Below, piece after piece: positions 1 through 8,427 of a stretch of 29,654 nucleotides of DNA (position 1 is the stretch's first letter; every line of letters begins with the position of its first letter). The DNA is from Chitinophagales bacterium (GTDB lineage: Bacteria > Bacteroidota > Bacteroidia > Chitinophagales > BACL12). The stretch spans positions 1 through 29,654 of the forward strand of contig JACMJP010000360.1 in assembly GCA_014380545.1 (NCBI GenBank), given 5' to 3'. The notes beneath the pieces are model-generated. The model saw only the letters and a list, made by a program, of their open reading frames with translations, was not told the DNA's origin and ran no database searches. Both the position numbers and the translations under genes were made by a program.

Positions 1-146
1 GTTGCGAACTTTTTAAAAGACAATTATTTCAATATTGTATTGTTGCACTTAATAATACCCTGTTAAATGATGAGGAAGTTAATGGGTTGCCACTATCCAT
101 TTTCTCCATTAAATATGCAGAGAGTTTTGGTTCAATGAAAATATAA
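1..146 (+). CDS. C-terminal tail of an unrecognised protein (partial)
   Basis: One forward frame, starting at base 3, is open from the window edge to a TAA at 144-146 and gives 47 residues ending in FGSMKI. The other two forward frames stop earlier (TAA at 14-16 and 64-66). The composition is mixed polar and hydrophobic, as expected for real protein, and a terminator-like hairpin follows 24 nt after the stop. I do not recognise the family from so short a piece. It could also be a chance open frame in AT-rich DNA. Confidence 0.4.
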   Translation, partial: CELFKRQLFQYCIVALNNTLLNDEEVNGLPLSIFSIKYAESFGSMKI

Positions 147-170
147 AATAAAATAAACACAAGATCATAT

Positions 171-193
171 AAAACAGAAAGCTCTGTTTTTTT
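171..193 (+). terminator. Hairpin with T-run after the partial gene
   Basis: AAAACAGA (171-178) and TCTGTTTT (183-190) are perfect complements around a 4-nt AAGC loop, and the T-run continues to 193. This is a compact intrinsic-terminator shape for the plus-strand gene ending at 146. Because the stem is flanked by A on one side and T on the other, it may also serve the histidine kinase gene converging from the right, though the trailing U-run is weaker in that direction. Confidence 0.5.
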
Positions 194-267
194 ACTTAGA
201 AAGTATTTTTAGATTAAATATTTTTGCATAATCTGCTATAAATATAGAGATGTTATGCATCTTCCTT

Positions 268-2394
268 TTAATCAACTTTCGGAATACTGAACCAGAATGT
301 AGAGCCCTTTCCTTCTTCGGAAATAACACCTATTTCACCGTCCATCTTATTAATGATCTTTTTTGTGATGGATAGACCAAGCCCGCTGCCCTGATATACT
401 TCACGGTTGTGCAGACGTTTGAACATTTCAAAAATACGGTCATGGTATTGAGGTTCAATACCAATACCATTATCTTTTACATACCATGTATATTGATCAT
501 TGCCATTGTGCATTTGAATATGAATTTGTGGGTTTAATGAAGTATTATATTTTACTGCATTTTCCACTAAATTGCGCAATGCCACAGATAACATTCCTCT
601 ATTTGATTTAATATTTCTTATATCAATCTGCTTGCTTACTACGGCAGATTTTTCTGTTATATTCTTGTCCAGCAATTTTACCACATCATTAACTAATTCA
701 TCAGGTGAGAAAGTATTTAATTCTTTTTCCTCAGAGTCAATCCTCACAAATTCAAAGACATCGTATACCAGGATCTGCATTTGTTTTGCATTCAACTGAA
801 TAATGGAAGTGTATTCTTCAAGCTCTTCAGGTGTAATATTCTTTCCTTTTTTAGTGATAAGCTTCGTGAAGCTGTTAATATTGCGTACCGGCTCCCGCAT
901 ATCATGAAAAGAAATATGTGCAAACTCCTGTAATTCGGCATTTGCCACCTGCAGCGATACATTGGCTTTATTTAATTCTGCAGTTTGTTTGTCCACTTCT
1001 TTTTGCAGTATTTTACTTTTATTTCTTTTATGATGATATAAATATGCTAACAATACCGCAGATATTACTGCCAGCGATAAAGCGATAGTAATAAGGATAT
1101 TTGTTTTTCCCTGCGCTGCAATTAATGTCTGGCTGCTTTCTTCCAGTAATTTCATTTCTTTTTCAGATGCTTCAAGTATATGCGCTACTTCCAGCACATC
1201 TAACTGGTACATTTTATTTTTGCTGAATAATGAATCAGACTGTTCTTTAAATAATTTATAATAAGAAAGACTTTTTTCAGGATCGCCTTTTTTTTCGTAT
1301 AATAAAGAAAGCAATACATAAACTTCTTTTGTAAATTCATAAGCATTATTTTGAAGTGCAGAAATTTCTGCTTTCTTTAAATAATGTTCAGCAGAATCTA
1401 ATTGCCCCATGCTTACATATGCCCTTCCTAAACTTTCCCAGCAACCTTCCAGGTAAAACTTATCATTGGTTGCTTCAAAATAGGCTATTGCTTCTTTGCA
1501 TATAGAAATTGCTTTTGCATAAGAACCATCATAGATGTACGCATAACTTAATCCGTATTTATTCCCCACCACCACATCTTTTGCGTTACATAACAGTGCA
1601 ATTGAATCAGATCTTTTATAATAATAAATTGCTTCTTTTAATTTTTTCTGTTCAGCAAGAACCATTGCGACACTGCCAATTTGCATACTTAATTCACGAA
1701 GTTTCAGCGAGTCTTTTTCAATTTCATTTTCCAATACTCCCACCCCCTGCTCATAAAAAACTTGTGCCTTGTTGTAATTACCCAAAGAATATTGAATATC
1801 TCCCAATATGCGGTAGCACCATGATTTATTTATAGAATAATCATCCTTATCACGATAAAATTTTAATGCATTATATGTATGCAAAAGAGCAGAATCAGGC
1901 CTGCCATTTACAACGTAAGTAAATGCAAGTTCAACTGAAATATCTGCCGTAAGTATGGAATCGTTTAAAGATGCTGCTGCATCCACAGCTTGCACATAAT
2001 ACGTAATTGAATTCCTGAATTCATTTTTATAATAGTATGCATCACCGACAGTTTTTAATCCTTTCGTAACATAATAGCTACTATTAATTTGCTCTGCTTC
2101 ACTTAATGCACTTAAAGCATAACTGAGATACAGGTCATAGTTATAATTTTCCTTGGCTGACTGGGCAGAATCAAGGAAGTTTAAAATGAGTTGACTTTGT
2201 ATTTCGGGGTTTTGTGGTGTTATTTTTTGACTGTTTTTGAAATTATTACCTCCGGCAAATAAAAATGTTGCTGACGAAATAATTATTAGAATAAGCAATC
2301 CGATAACCTTCCGGTAATTGGAGATATTCCTTCTGATATTATCAGAAAGAAATTTTTCTGGCATTTGTGGGTAATATGGCTGTGCAACTTTCAT
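268..2394 (-). CDS. TPR-containing membrane sensor histidine kinase
   Basis: This 708-residue protein has a first membrane segment at about 29-47, a periplasmic region of tetratricopeptide-like helical repeats at about 70-400, a second membrane segment at about 432-453, a short coiled coil (455-490), then a kinase core. The H-box reads FHDMREP with the phosphoacceptor His497. The ATPase domain shows the N-box (Asn608, Asn612), G1 DNGIGI at 641-646 and G2 GSGLGL at 669-674, so the catalytic parts look intact. It should autophosphorylate in response to a signal or partner bound by the TPR region. No response regulator or receiver domain is adjacent, so its partner is elsewhere. The architecture is common in Bacteroidota. 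The signal is unknown. Confidence 0.9.
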   Translation of the reverse strand: MKVAQPYYPQMPEKFLSDNIRRNISNYRKVIGLLILIIISSATFLFAGGNNFKNSQKITPQNPEIQSQLILNFLDSAQSAKENYNYDLYLSYALSALSEAEQINSSYYVTKGLKTVGDAYYYKNEFRNSITYYVQAVDAAASLNDSILTADISVELAFTYVVNGRPDSALLHTYNALKFYRDKDDYSINKSWCYRILGDIQYSLGNYNKAQVFYEQGVGVLENEIEKDSLKLRELSMQIGSVAMVLAEQKKLKEAIYYYKRSDSIALLCNAKDVVVGNKYGLSYAYIYDGSYAKAISICKEAIAYFEATNDKFYLEGCWESLGRAYVSMGQLDSAEHYLKKAEISALQNNAYEFTKEVYVLLSLLYEKKGDPEKSLSYYKLFKEQSDSLFSKNKMYQLDVLEVAHILEASEKEMKLLEESSQTLIAAQGKTNILITIALSLAVISAVLLAYLYHHKRNKSKILQKEVDKQTAELNKANVSLQVANAELQEFAHISFHDMREPVRNINSFTKLITKKGKNITPEELEEYTSIIQLNAKQMQILVYDVFEFVRIDSEEKELNTFSPDELVNDVVKLLDKNITEKSAVVSKQIDIRNIKSNRGMLSVALRNLVENAVKYNTSLNPQIHIQMHNGNDQYTWYVKDNGIGIEPQYHDRIFEMFKRLHNREVYQGSGLGLSITKKIINKMDGEIGVISEEGKGSTFWFSIPKVD

Positions 2395-2416
2395 TCGTCA
2401 GGCTACAATTCATGTT

Positions 2417-2452
2417 TAAACTTTACCTCCAAACAGGAGCGGGTAAGGTTTA
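2417..2452 (-). promoter_or_regulatory. Leader hairpin upstream of the histidine kinase
   Basis: TAAACTTTACC (2417-2427) pairs with GGTAAGGTTTA (2442-2452) with a single T-G wobble position, and an inner TCC/GGA pair can extend it. The structure lies 23 nt before the kinase start codon. On the transcribed strand its 3' arm side contains GGAGG, the only strong Shine-Dalgarno-like string nearby, so folding would hide it. It could be a leader RNA structure or an operator-like inverted repeat. The rest of the 280-nt gap (2395-2674) shows no gene. Confidence 0.35.
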
Positions 2453-2674
2453 TTTGTATTATAGTAAAATTAAGCAAGTTAAGGGCTTATGGTTCTCCGG
2501 CAACTAAATTTTTTGCATTAAGGTCAAAAAATTAAAGTCACAAAAATTACCGTAAGTGTAACTGAATTATAACACGGATGAATCAGAAGGCCCCGCAACC
2601 TGCAGCAAAAAATAAATACACTTTTTCTGTTTACTGAATAAAGCAATTACTTTCTTGAGTGCAGAAATATTGAA

Positions 2675-3394
2675 TTATTTTATTTCAAACCTACCGAATA
2701 TTTCATAGCGGATCTTTATTTTTTGGTAGGTGAGATTTTCTATTGATTCACCCCTTTCTCCTTCATAATCAGGATCAAATTCTTCCAATACGGTATTGGA
2801 AAGTTGACTATATTCATAAGGCTGATAAGAATTATTTATTTCCTGGATTAAAATCGGCTTACCAATTTCTCCGCCAATTGCTGTTAACATTTTATTTGCC
2901 TTCTCTTTTGCAGCAATTGTTGCGTTCACTTTTGTCTGCATCCTAAACTCTTCAATTTTACTATGACTTGTTTTACTGATGTATGCATCGTAAGCATCCA
3001 TTTTTCCCAACTCATCAAATACCTTAATTACACTTGCTGCATTATTTACAAGAATGGTATAATTTCTTGAAAGCAGTGCATCATCATCTTTTCTTTTTCT
3101 GTACACAAAATTATTTCCTGCATCGGCAAGCGAAATATTTTTAGCATCAATGCCGATATTTTTTAAAGCAGCAAACATATCTGTTTCCATTTTATCAATG
3201 GTAATTTTTGTTTTTCCATCATAGCGTTCATATAAAACTGTCGTAATATAAATTTCATCCGGGACAATTTCCATTTCGGCAGAGCCTGTAACTTCTACAT
3301 AGGGTTTTTCATCACAACAATTAGTGTTAGTTGTTTGAGTAAAAGCAATTGTATTTATACTTATAAAACAAATTGCAAAAAGAATTGGACGCAT
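2675..3394 (-). CDS. Secreted SIMPL-domain (DUF541) protein
   Basis: This 239-residue protein has an N-terminal signal peptide (about residues 1-19, hydrophobic, ending near FTQ) followed by a SIMPL/DUF541 domain. The family's typical opening is visible: VTGSAEMEIVPDEIYI, followed by a region predicted to alternate strands and helices and by a KANKMLTAIG-like helix. Members are periplasmic or outer-membrane-associated proteins of poorly defined role; some bind partner kinases or affect oxidative stress in other phyla. Two adjacent Cys (NCCDE) sit just after the signal peptide. It lies between the DUF4249 gene (92-nt gap) and the histidine kinase (280-nt gap) on the same strand, and nothing links it functionally to either. 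Confidence 0.85.
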   Translation of the reverse strand: MRPILFAICFISINTIAFTQTTNTNCCDEKPYVEVTGSAEMEIVPDEIYITTVLYERYDGKTKITIDKMETDMFAALKNIGIDAKNISLADAGNNFVYRKRKDDDALLSRNYTILVNNAASVIKVFDELGKMDAYDAYISKTSHSKIEEFRMQTKVNATIAAKEKANKMLTAIGGEIGKPILIQEINNSYQPYEYSQLSNTVLEEFDPDYEGERGESIENLTYQKIKIRYEIFGRFEIK

Positions 3395-3486
3395 AGTTAT
3401 TTATTTAGTTTGAATTATAACTTTTAGAGAATAAAGATATGCACCAAAAGAATATGTAAGAAATGTAATTACACTTAGCAATAAAA

Positions 3487-4464
3487 TTACAATTCTATTT
3501 CTGCCGTAATTTCATTATAAGAAGAAAAAATGCCAAAACCTCCCTCAATATTTGAGAACACTGTAACAATTTGTGCAAAAGGATTATCTGTTCCTCCGTT
3601 CTGCAGGTTCACTGTGCTGAAGTATTTATAATATTCTGAAGAAACATGCTGCAGGGTAAATATATATTTCGGATCATCAAAAAACACCCCATCCACCTGA
3701 ATAAGATAAACAGTGAGAATTTTTTTTGTTCCGTTAAAAGTAATATCGCTGAAATAAGCATTATCGCAGACTGTATAAAAATCATTTTCACTATCTCCAA
3801 AACTGAATTCATCTCCTAATGTATACACAGGATCGTTTGTTGTAAAACAAACATTACCACTGGCAGAAGCATCTTCATATGTTGTTATAAGGTTGTAGTA
3901 ATTTTCACCGGCAGGATCAGTAAATTCAATTTCAATTTTATAATATGGAATAGTATCTTCAGTAAAAATAGGGTAACCTAATGAATCATAAATAACTTCA
4001 TGATTAATTAATTCAATGGTATCTGCGATATGTATATTTTCGATTTCAACTTTTTCCGGAATAGTAGTTATAGCGCTTACAGTTTCTTTTCCCGGAACTG
4101 AAGCTATGACTTTGAAAACATCTCCTTCATTTGCTGCTGTAAGTGAATTATCAATTGTGTATTTATAGAGTGTTTCGTTATATGTATAATTTGCTATTAG
4201 AATTTCATTTTTAAATAATTGTAATGTTGCGTTGGTAATATATTCAGGATATTCGTCATAATCCAATGGTGCAAGACTTAATGATACATCTGCTATTGCC
4301 CCGCTCTCAGGCCCAATAAAACTATTTACTACTAATTTATTTTCCTGTGTTTCAACATCAAAGTATACTGTTTTTTGACAGGAGGAGAAAACTAAGAGGA
4401 TGAATAATGAAAAATGAATAATGAGTATTTTTTTATACTCGCTTTTAAGAATGTAATTAATCAT
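3487..4464 (-). CDS. DUF4249 outer-membrane lipoprotein
   Basis: I chose the ATG at 4464, giving 325 residues. It yields a normal lipoprotein signal peptide ending in the lipobox VFSSC (Cys29) and has AAAGGG just upstream. An ATG at 4524 would give 345 residues but an overlong leader. After Cys29 the protein shows the DUF4249 pattern: a strand-rich start (KLVVNSFIGPE), then Ig-like/beta-sandwich sequence through the C-terminus. DUF4249 proteins in Bacteroidota are usually encoded with a TonB-dependent receptor, and here one lies immediately upstream, so a surface accessory role in uptake is likely. The ligand is unknown. The signal peptide core is encoded by one arm of an inverted-repeat element. 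Confidence 0.8.
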   Translation of the reverse strand: MINYILKSEYKKILIIHFSLFILLVFSSCQKTVYFDVETQENKLVVNSFIGPESGAIADVSLSLAPLDYDEYPEYITNATLQLFKNEILIANYTYNETLYKYTIDNSLTAANEGDVFKVIASVPGKETVSAITTIPEKVEIENIHIADTIELINHEVIYDSLGYPIFTEDTIPYYKIEIEFTDPAGENYYNLITTYEDASASGNVCFTTNDPVYTLGDEFSFGDSENDFYTVCDNAYFSDITFNGTKKILTVYLIQVDGVFFDDPKYIFTLQHVSSEYYKYFSTVNLQNGGTDNPFAQIVTVFSNIEGGFGIFSSYNEITAEIEL

Positions 4465-4556
4465 AACACCCTTTAAATACTGGTTCAATAATTCCATCTT
4501 TCTACTAATTATGTTTTTTTGCATTATTTAAATCATTATTCATTACTGATAATTCA
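4401..4556. repeat. Inverted-repeat element (MITE-like) overlapping the DUF4249 start
   Basis: The 24 bases at 4401-4424 and the complement of 4533-4556 match at 20 of 24 positions. Both carry the core TGAATAATGA; the left arm has it twice (4401-4410 and 4415-4424). A further perfect palindrome, GAGTAT-T6-ATACTC, occupies 4423-4440. The terminal inverted repeats, small size (156 bp) and AT richness resemble a miniature mobile element or dispersed repeat. I see no clear target-site duplication. The element covers the TonB receptor to DUF4249 junction and the first codons of the lipoprotein. Confidence 0.5.
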
Positions 4557-4559
4557 TTT

Positions 4560-6881
4560 TCAGAATTTAAAATCCCAACTGAAATATGGAATAATTGGAA
4601 ATAATGTTACCTGTTTATAAACACCTTTACCCGACAGATCAGCATCTTCATAAATAAAAAATGGATTTTTATGGTTATATAAATTATATGCACCAAAATT
4701 CCATGTTCTTGTCCAGTATTTTTTTTCTTTATGAAATGCAATATTGATATCCATACGATGATAAGGATTCATGCGATAACCATTTCTCCCTTCATAATAA
4801 TATACCTCCTGACCATAAGTTCCTAAATATTTTGCAACAGGAATACTGATTGCCTGGCCTGAAGAATATACCCAAATTGCAGAAAGGCTAATGTGCTCAT
4901 TAATTTTATAAACACATGCAATATCTATTTCATGTCTTTTATCATATTTAAATGGAAATTTTTCTCCGAGATTAATCGTAGGAAATTGCCTGTCGCTCCA
5001 GGATAGTGTATACCCCAACCATCCATTAAAATTTCCAATTCTTTTTTGCAGAAATAATTCTGCACCGTATGCCCACCCTTCACCACTTTCTACTTTATCC
5101 TCCCACTCAGTAACGCCATCATATAAATAACTTGCCCCGTCTTTATAATCAATAATATTATTCATTTTTTTGTAATAACCTTCCAGGCTTATTTCATAGT
5201 TATTTAATAATGTGTATGCAAACCCGACTGCATATTGCTGTGCATTTTGCGGAACAACCTCATCTGTTGCAGGAACCCAGAGATCAGTTGGTAAGCCGAT
5301 TCCTGAATTACTTAACAAATGAATAAATTGTGTCATAGTAGAATAAGACGCTTTAATTGAGAGATCATTATTAATTAAATACCTTGCAGAAATTCTCGGT
5401 TGCAGTGAAGTGTAAAAAGAAGTGTCAACATTAAATGCAGAAGCATGCAATCCGTAATTTATTTTTAATGCAGAAGTAATTTCCCAATCATCTTCAATAT
5501 ACAGATCAAATTCTGTAGCATGAATATTATCTGATGAAAGGTTAATTTCAGGAATATCTATTTCTGTTCCTTCCTGTTTAAATTCTGTTGCCCCCGGCAT
5601 AAATGTGTGATATGTAACTCCACCACCAAATTTTATATAATGTTTTGGATTGAGCACAAAATCAATATCTTCTTTTAATGTCCAGTCTCTTATGCCTGAA
5701 AAATATCTGAAGCCGAAAATAGATTGAAATTCATCTCCGTTATCATCAATGTCTGTTTCATATAAATTAGTATAAATCTCATAATCATATGAAGTAAATG
5801 TTGCGGTTGTATTGCTGAAGGTTTTTTTATTTACGATGTGGTTCCATCTTATAACACCAGTTCCGTTTCCCCAGTCTAAACCTGCGTCTGTATAATCATC
5901 AGGATCATAATCTTTATCATTAAAGTAAAATTTATCTCTTCCGAAATAACCACTTAAATACAAACGGTCTTTGTCAGAAAATTTATAATTTACTTTTGCA
6001 TTCAGGTCATAGAAATAATACCCTACAACACTGCCTTCAGAAGAAGCTTTAACAATAGGTCTTGCAAGCAGATCAATATATGTTCTTCTTGCAGAAAGCA
6101 TAAATGATGATGTATCTTTTTTAATTGGTCCTTCAATCGTAAATCGTGAAGCAACCAAACCAATACTTCCTTCACCATGATATTCATTCATATTTCCTTC
6201 TTTCATTCGCAGGTCAATAACGCTTGATAATCTGCCGCCATATCTTGCAGGAAACCCTCCTTTAATTAATGTTGCTTTATTTAATGCATCAGAATTAAAC
6301 ACGGAAAAAAAACCGAATAAATGCGAAGCATTATAAACGGGCACACCATCTAATAAAATTAAGTTCTGATCTGGTGAGCCCCCTCTTACATAAATGCCAC
6401 TTGTGCCTTCCGTTCCGCCCTGTACGCCCGGTAGTAATTGCATGGCTTTTAATACATCTGTTTCACCAAGGAAAGCAGGTAATGCTTTTATTGTTTCAAT
6501 GGGGATATCTATTGTACTCATTTGTGTGCGTTCCTGTATTTTTTCTTCTTTTTCTGCTGCACTAATTACAACAGTTTCCAATTCAACGGATGCTGATAAT
6601 TTTTTATTGATCTGTTTATCTGTATCCAAATAAATACTTTCTTTTTGAGAAGTATAGCCAACATAAGAATAAGAAAGTTTTACAGTGTCCTCCGACAATG
6701 AGAGACTGTAAAATCCGTATTCGTTTGTAATTGTTCCCTGTAAGGTTTTTGTATCAAATACTGTAGCACCGATCAATTTTTCACCTGTGGCCCCATCGCT
6801 TATATAGCCGCTAATTGTAAATGTTTGTGTAAATAAATTATAAGTAATACAAATACATGTTACAAGTAGTGTTATTCTCAT
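4560..6881 (-). CDS. TonB-dependent outer-membrane receptor with carboxypeptidase-like N-terminal domain
   Basis: This 773-residue protein has a signal peptide (about 1-19), a carboxypeptidase-regulatory-like beta-sandwich (about 22-100, ISGYISDGATGEKLIGATV), a plug domain (about 120-225, with VRGGSPDQNLILLDGVPVYN) and a 22-strand-type barrel rich in aromatic/Asp/Asn loops, ending in the aromatic SWDFKF typical of barrel C-termini. It should import a ligand across the outer membrane using TonB energy. No SusD gene is present; instead a DUF4249 lipoprotein follows on the same strand. It is somewhat short for SusC-type receptors (about 1000 residues), fitting the smaller receptors found with DUF4249. 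The substrate cannot be read from the sequence. Confidence 0.93.
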   Translation of the reverse strand: MRITLLVTCICITYNLFTQTFTISGYISDGATGEKLIGATVFDTKTLQGTITNEYGFYSLSLSEDTVKLSYSYVGYTSQKESIYLDTDKQINKKLSASVELETVVISAAEKEEKIQERTQMSTIDIPIETIKALPAFLGETDVLKAMQLLPGVQGGTEGTSGIYVRGGSPDQNLILLDGVPVYNASHLFGFFSVFNSDALNKATLIKGGFPARYGGRLSSVIDLRMKEGNMNEYHGEGSIGLVASRFTIEGPIKKDTSSFMLSARRTYIDLLARPIVKASSEGSVVGYYFYDLNAKVNYKFSDKDRLYLSGYFGRDKFYFNDKDYDPDDYTDAGLDWGNGTGVIRWNHIVNKKTFSNTTATFTSYDYEIYTNLYETDIDDNGDEFQSIFGFRYFSGIRDWTLKEDIDFVLNPKHYIKFGGGVTYHTFMPGATEFKQEGTEIDIPEINLSSDNIHATEFDLYIEDDWEITSALKINYGLHASAFNVDTSFYTSLQPRISARYLINNDLSIKASYSTMTQFIHLLSNSGIGLPTDLWVPATDEVVPQNAQQYAVGFAYTLLNNYEISLEGYYKKMNNIIDYKDGASYLYDGVTEWEDKVESGEGWAYGAELFLQKRIGNFNGWLGYTLSWSDRQFPTINLGEKFPFKYDKRHEIDIACVYKINEHISLSAIWVYSSGQAISIPVAKYLGTYGQEVYYYEGRNGYRMNPYHRMDINIAFHKEKKYWTRTWNFGAYNLYNHKNPFFIYEDADLSGKGVYKQVTLFPIIPYFSWDFKF

Positions 6882-6893
6882 ACAATCTTTTTC

Positions 6894-6936
6894 AAAAAAA
6901 TTAGCTGCTATAAATATATTTTATTTTAACAGCTAA
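6894..6936 (-). terminator. Terminator-like hairpin between the lipoprotein and TonB receptor genes
   Basis: On the minus strand TTAGCTG (6936-6930) and CAGCTAA (6907-6901) form a 7-bp stem with additional A-T pairing inside the 22-nt loop, followed directly by seven T residues (6900-6894). It lies after the stop of the upstream lipoprotein gene and only 12 nt before the receptor start codon, so it would end or attenuate read-through into the receptor gene. Confidence 0.5.
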
Positions 6937-6970
6937 AGTACAGCCTTATTGTGTAATGGTTTTGTAATGA

Positions 6971-8149
6971 TTATCCGTTCAGAATTTCTTCATTCCAATC
7001 CTGCATGGCATTTTGCATTACACTTTCCAGTGTTTTAATTGCTTGTCTCATCATCTCATTATCATTAGGAAATGGAATAAATACACCACCAAGTTTTTGT
7101 CTTGTGGCAGGCGATATTGCTTCGTAATGTCCGGTGGCAACGGCAATATAATTACTAAAAATTCCATCACCTTTAATTGGTACTGTGTGCAATACTCTTC
7201 CTGTTTTATTATCAATATATTTTATTTCACCTTCTATTGTTGCAATTTTTTCATAAAATGTTTCAACAATATGTGCCGATATAATTTCATAATCGGGAAC
7301 AGTTATGGGGTTGCCTAAACTATCTTTCATCACATTGCCTTTGCTATCGTACACATAATCAACTCCGTCTTCCACTTCTTTACTTTCTTCATAATGATTT
7401 ACACTTACTTTTTCTGGAAGCACATCAATATGTGTTATGCTTAGTACTACACTCATATCATAATTGTCATCTTTATCAAGATCTGTAAACTGATACCAGT
7501 TACCGCTAATATCTTTTGGTTCTATCTCATTTAAAAGCATATTGATTTCCTGCGGAATAATACTGTGTGCATTATTTTCCACTACAAAGGCAACTTCATT
7601 TGTTCCGAGATATTTTGCTGTGCGCATTAATTCATCTACATCTTTATAGTTGGTATCAAAGTTTTCAATTTTTTGTAGTTCAAAATACGCATCTCTTGCA
7701 TCATATTTCTTTTCACTTTCTAATTTATTTGTTGCATTTGCATACCAGAAGCTGATCGCATTTTTCTTTGCATTTGAAATTTCCTTCACGACATTAACGA
7801 AATCAAATGCCGCATCACGATCCTCACTTTCAACATATAATGGAATTAAAGGATTAATCTTATTTTGCCTGCGGCTAATGCTTTGATAAATAGAATAAAT
7901 ATCTTCCCACCTGTCAGGTTGCCCTTCATAGTTTAATTGTTTGATAGCATCAAGGTCATGCTGGTTTGCTCTTTTAAATGCTTCTTCCAACAGTAAAACA
8001 TATTCTTCCTTATCAGGATTGCGCTGCAATTTTTTTACGCTAATGTCAATCGCTTCTTCATAATCGCCCTGGCGAAATTGTTTTTCAGCTACTTTACAAC
8101 TGCTTAAAATGATCACTGAAATACAAGAGAGGGTAAATATTCTTTTCAT
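6971..8149 (-). CDS. Lipoprotein with an N-terminal TPR-like region, function unknown
   Basis: I chose the ATG at 8149 (392 residues). It gives a compact lipoprotein signal peptide, MKRIFTLSCISVIILSSC, with Cys18 as the lipidated residue; an in-frame ATG at 8197 adds 16 residues ahead of it without benefit. After the lipobox the segment QFRQGDYEEAIDISVKKLQ looks like a TPR helix pair, and the first 150 or so residues are helical. The C-terminal half is strand-rich with an acidic patch (EVEDGVDYVYDSKGNVM) and ends in a helix. I do not recognise a named family. It is divergent from the respiratory operon across a 278-nt gap and upstream of the TonB receptor gene on the same strand. Confidence 0.7.
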   Translation of the reverse strand: MKRIFTLSCISVIILSSCKVAEKQFRQGDYEEAIDISVKKLQRNPDKEEYVLLLEEAFKRANQHDLDAIKQLNYEGQPDRWEDIYSIYQSISRRQNKINPLIPLYVESEDRDAAFDFVNVVKEISNAKKNAISFWYANATNKLESEKKYDARDAYFELQKIENFDTNYKDVDELMRTAKYLGTNEVAFVVENNAHSIIPQEINMLLNEIEPKDISGNWYQFTDLDKDDNYDMSVVLSITHIDVLPEKVSVNHYEESKEVEDGVDYVYDSKGNVMKDSLGNPITVPDYEIISAHIVETFYEKIATIEGEIKYIDNKTGRVLHTVPIKGDGIFSNYIAVATGHYEAISPATRQKLGGVFIPFPNDNEMMRQAIKTLESVMQNAMQDWNEEILNG

Positions 8150-8354
8150 AAAAATGATTTTGACTGCTGTTATTAAAATTTGTGCCATAGAGTTCAAACA
8201 ATTAAGTAACTCATTTACAGCGGGGTGGAAATATTTAACATTTTACGAATTAAACTATTTAGAATTAATCTAAACCTATAATCTAAATCCCTTGCAGCAG
8301 TAGCCTTTCGGCACATATATATTTTTTGATTTCTGCAACAATTTTTTTTTCTTA

Positions 8355-8389
8355 TTTGTTAAATAAGTGCGGTTTGGTAATTACATTTG
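8355..8389 (+). promoter_or_regulatory. Bacteroidota-type promoter of the act-cox operon
   Basis: TACATTTG at 8382-8389 fits the Bacteroidota -7 consensus TAnnTTTG exactly. A -33-type TTTG lies at 8355-8358 with a 23-nt spacer from TTG to the TA. This predicts transcription starting near 8395 and a leader of about 30 nt before the actA GTG start at 8428. It is the only strong match in the divergent gap and is well placed to drive the sixteen-gene operon. Confidence 0.6.
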
Positions 8390-8427
8390 CAGCGATTTTA
8401 AAAATCTTTTAACCTAAATCTTATCTT

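Noticed and set aside
248..262. AGATG-N5-CATCT hairpin after the histidine kinase stop
   Set aside because: The stem is 5 bp and AT-rich without a following T-run; the hairpin at 171-193 is a better terminator.
1509..1835. Open frame of 108 codons on the plus strand inside the histidine kinase gene
   Set aside because: It is antisense to a well-supported kinase gene, with low-complexity composition and no recognisable motif.
2330..2413. Small ORF starting at an upstream ATG (2413, minus strand) overlapping the kinase start
   Set aside because: It encodes only about 23 residues with no recognisable features, out of frame with the kinase; its GGAGG could be coincidence. Noted under the leader hairpin instead.
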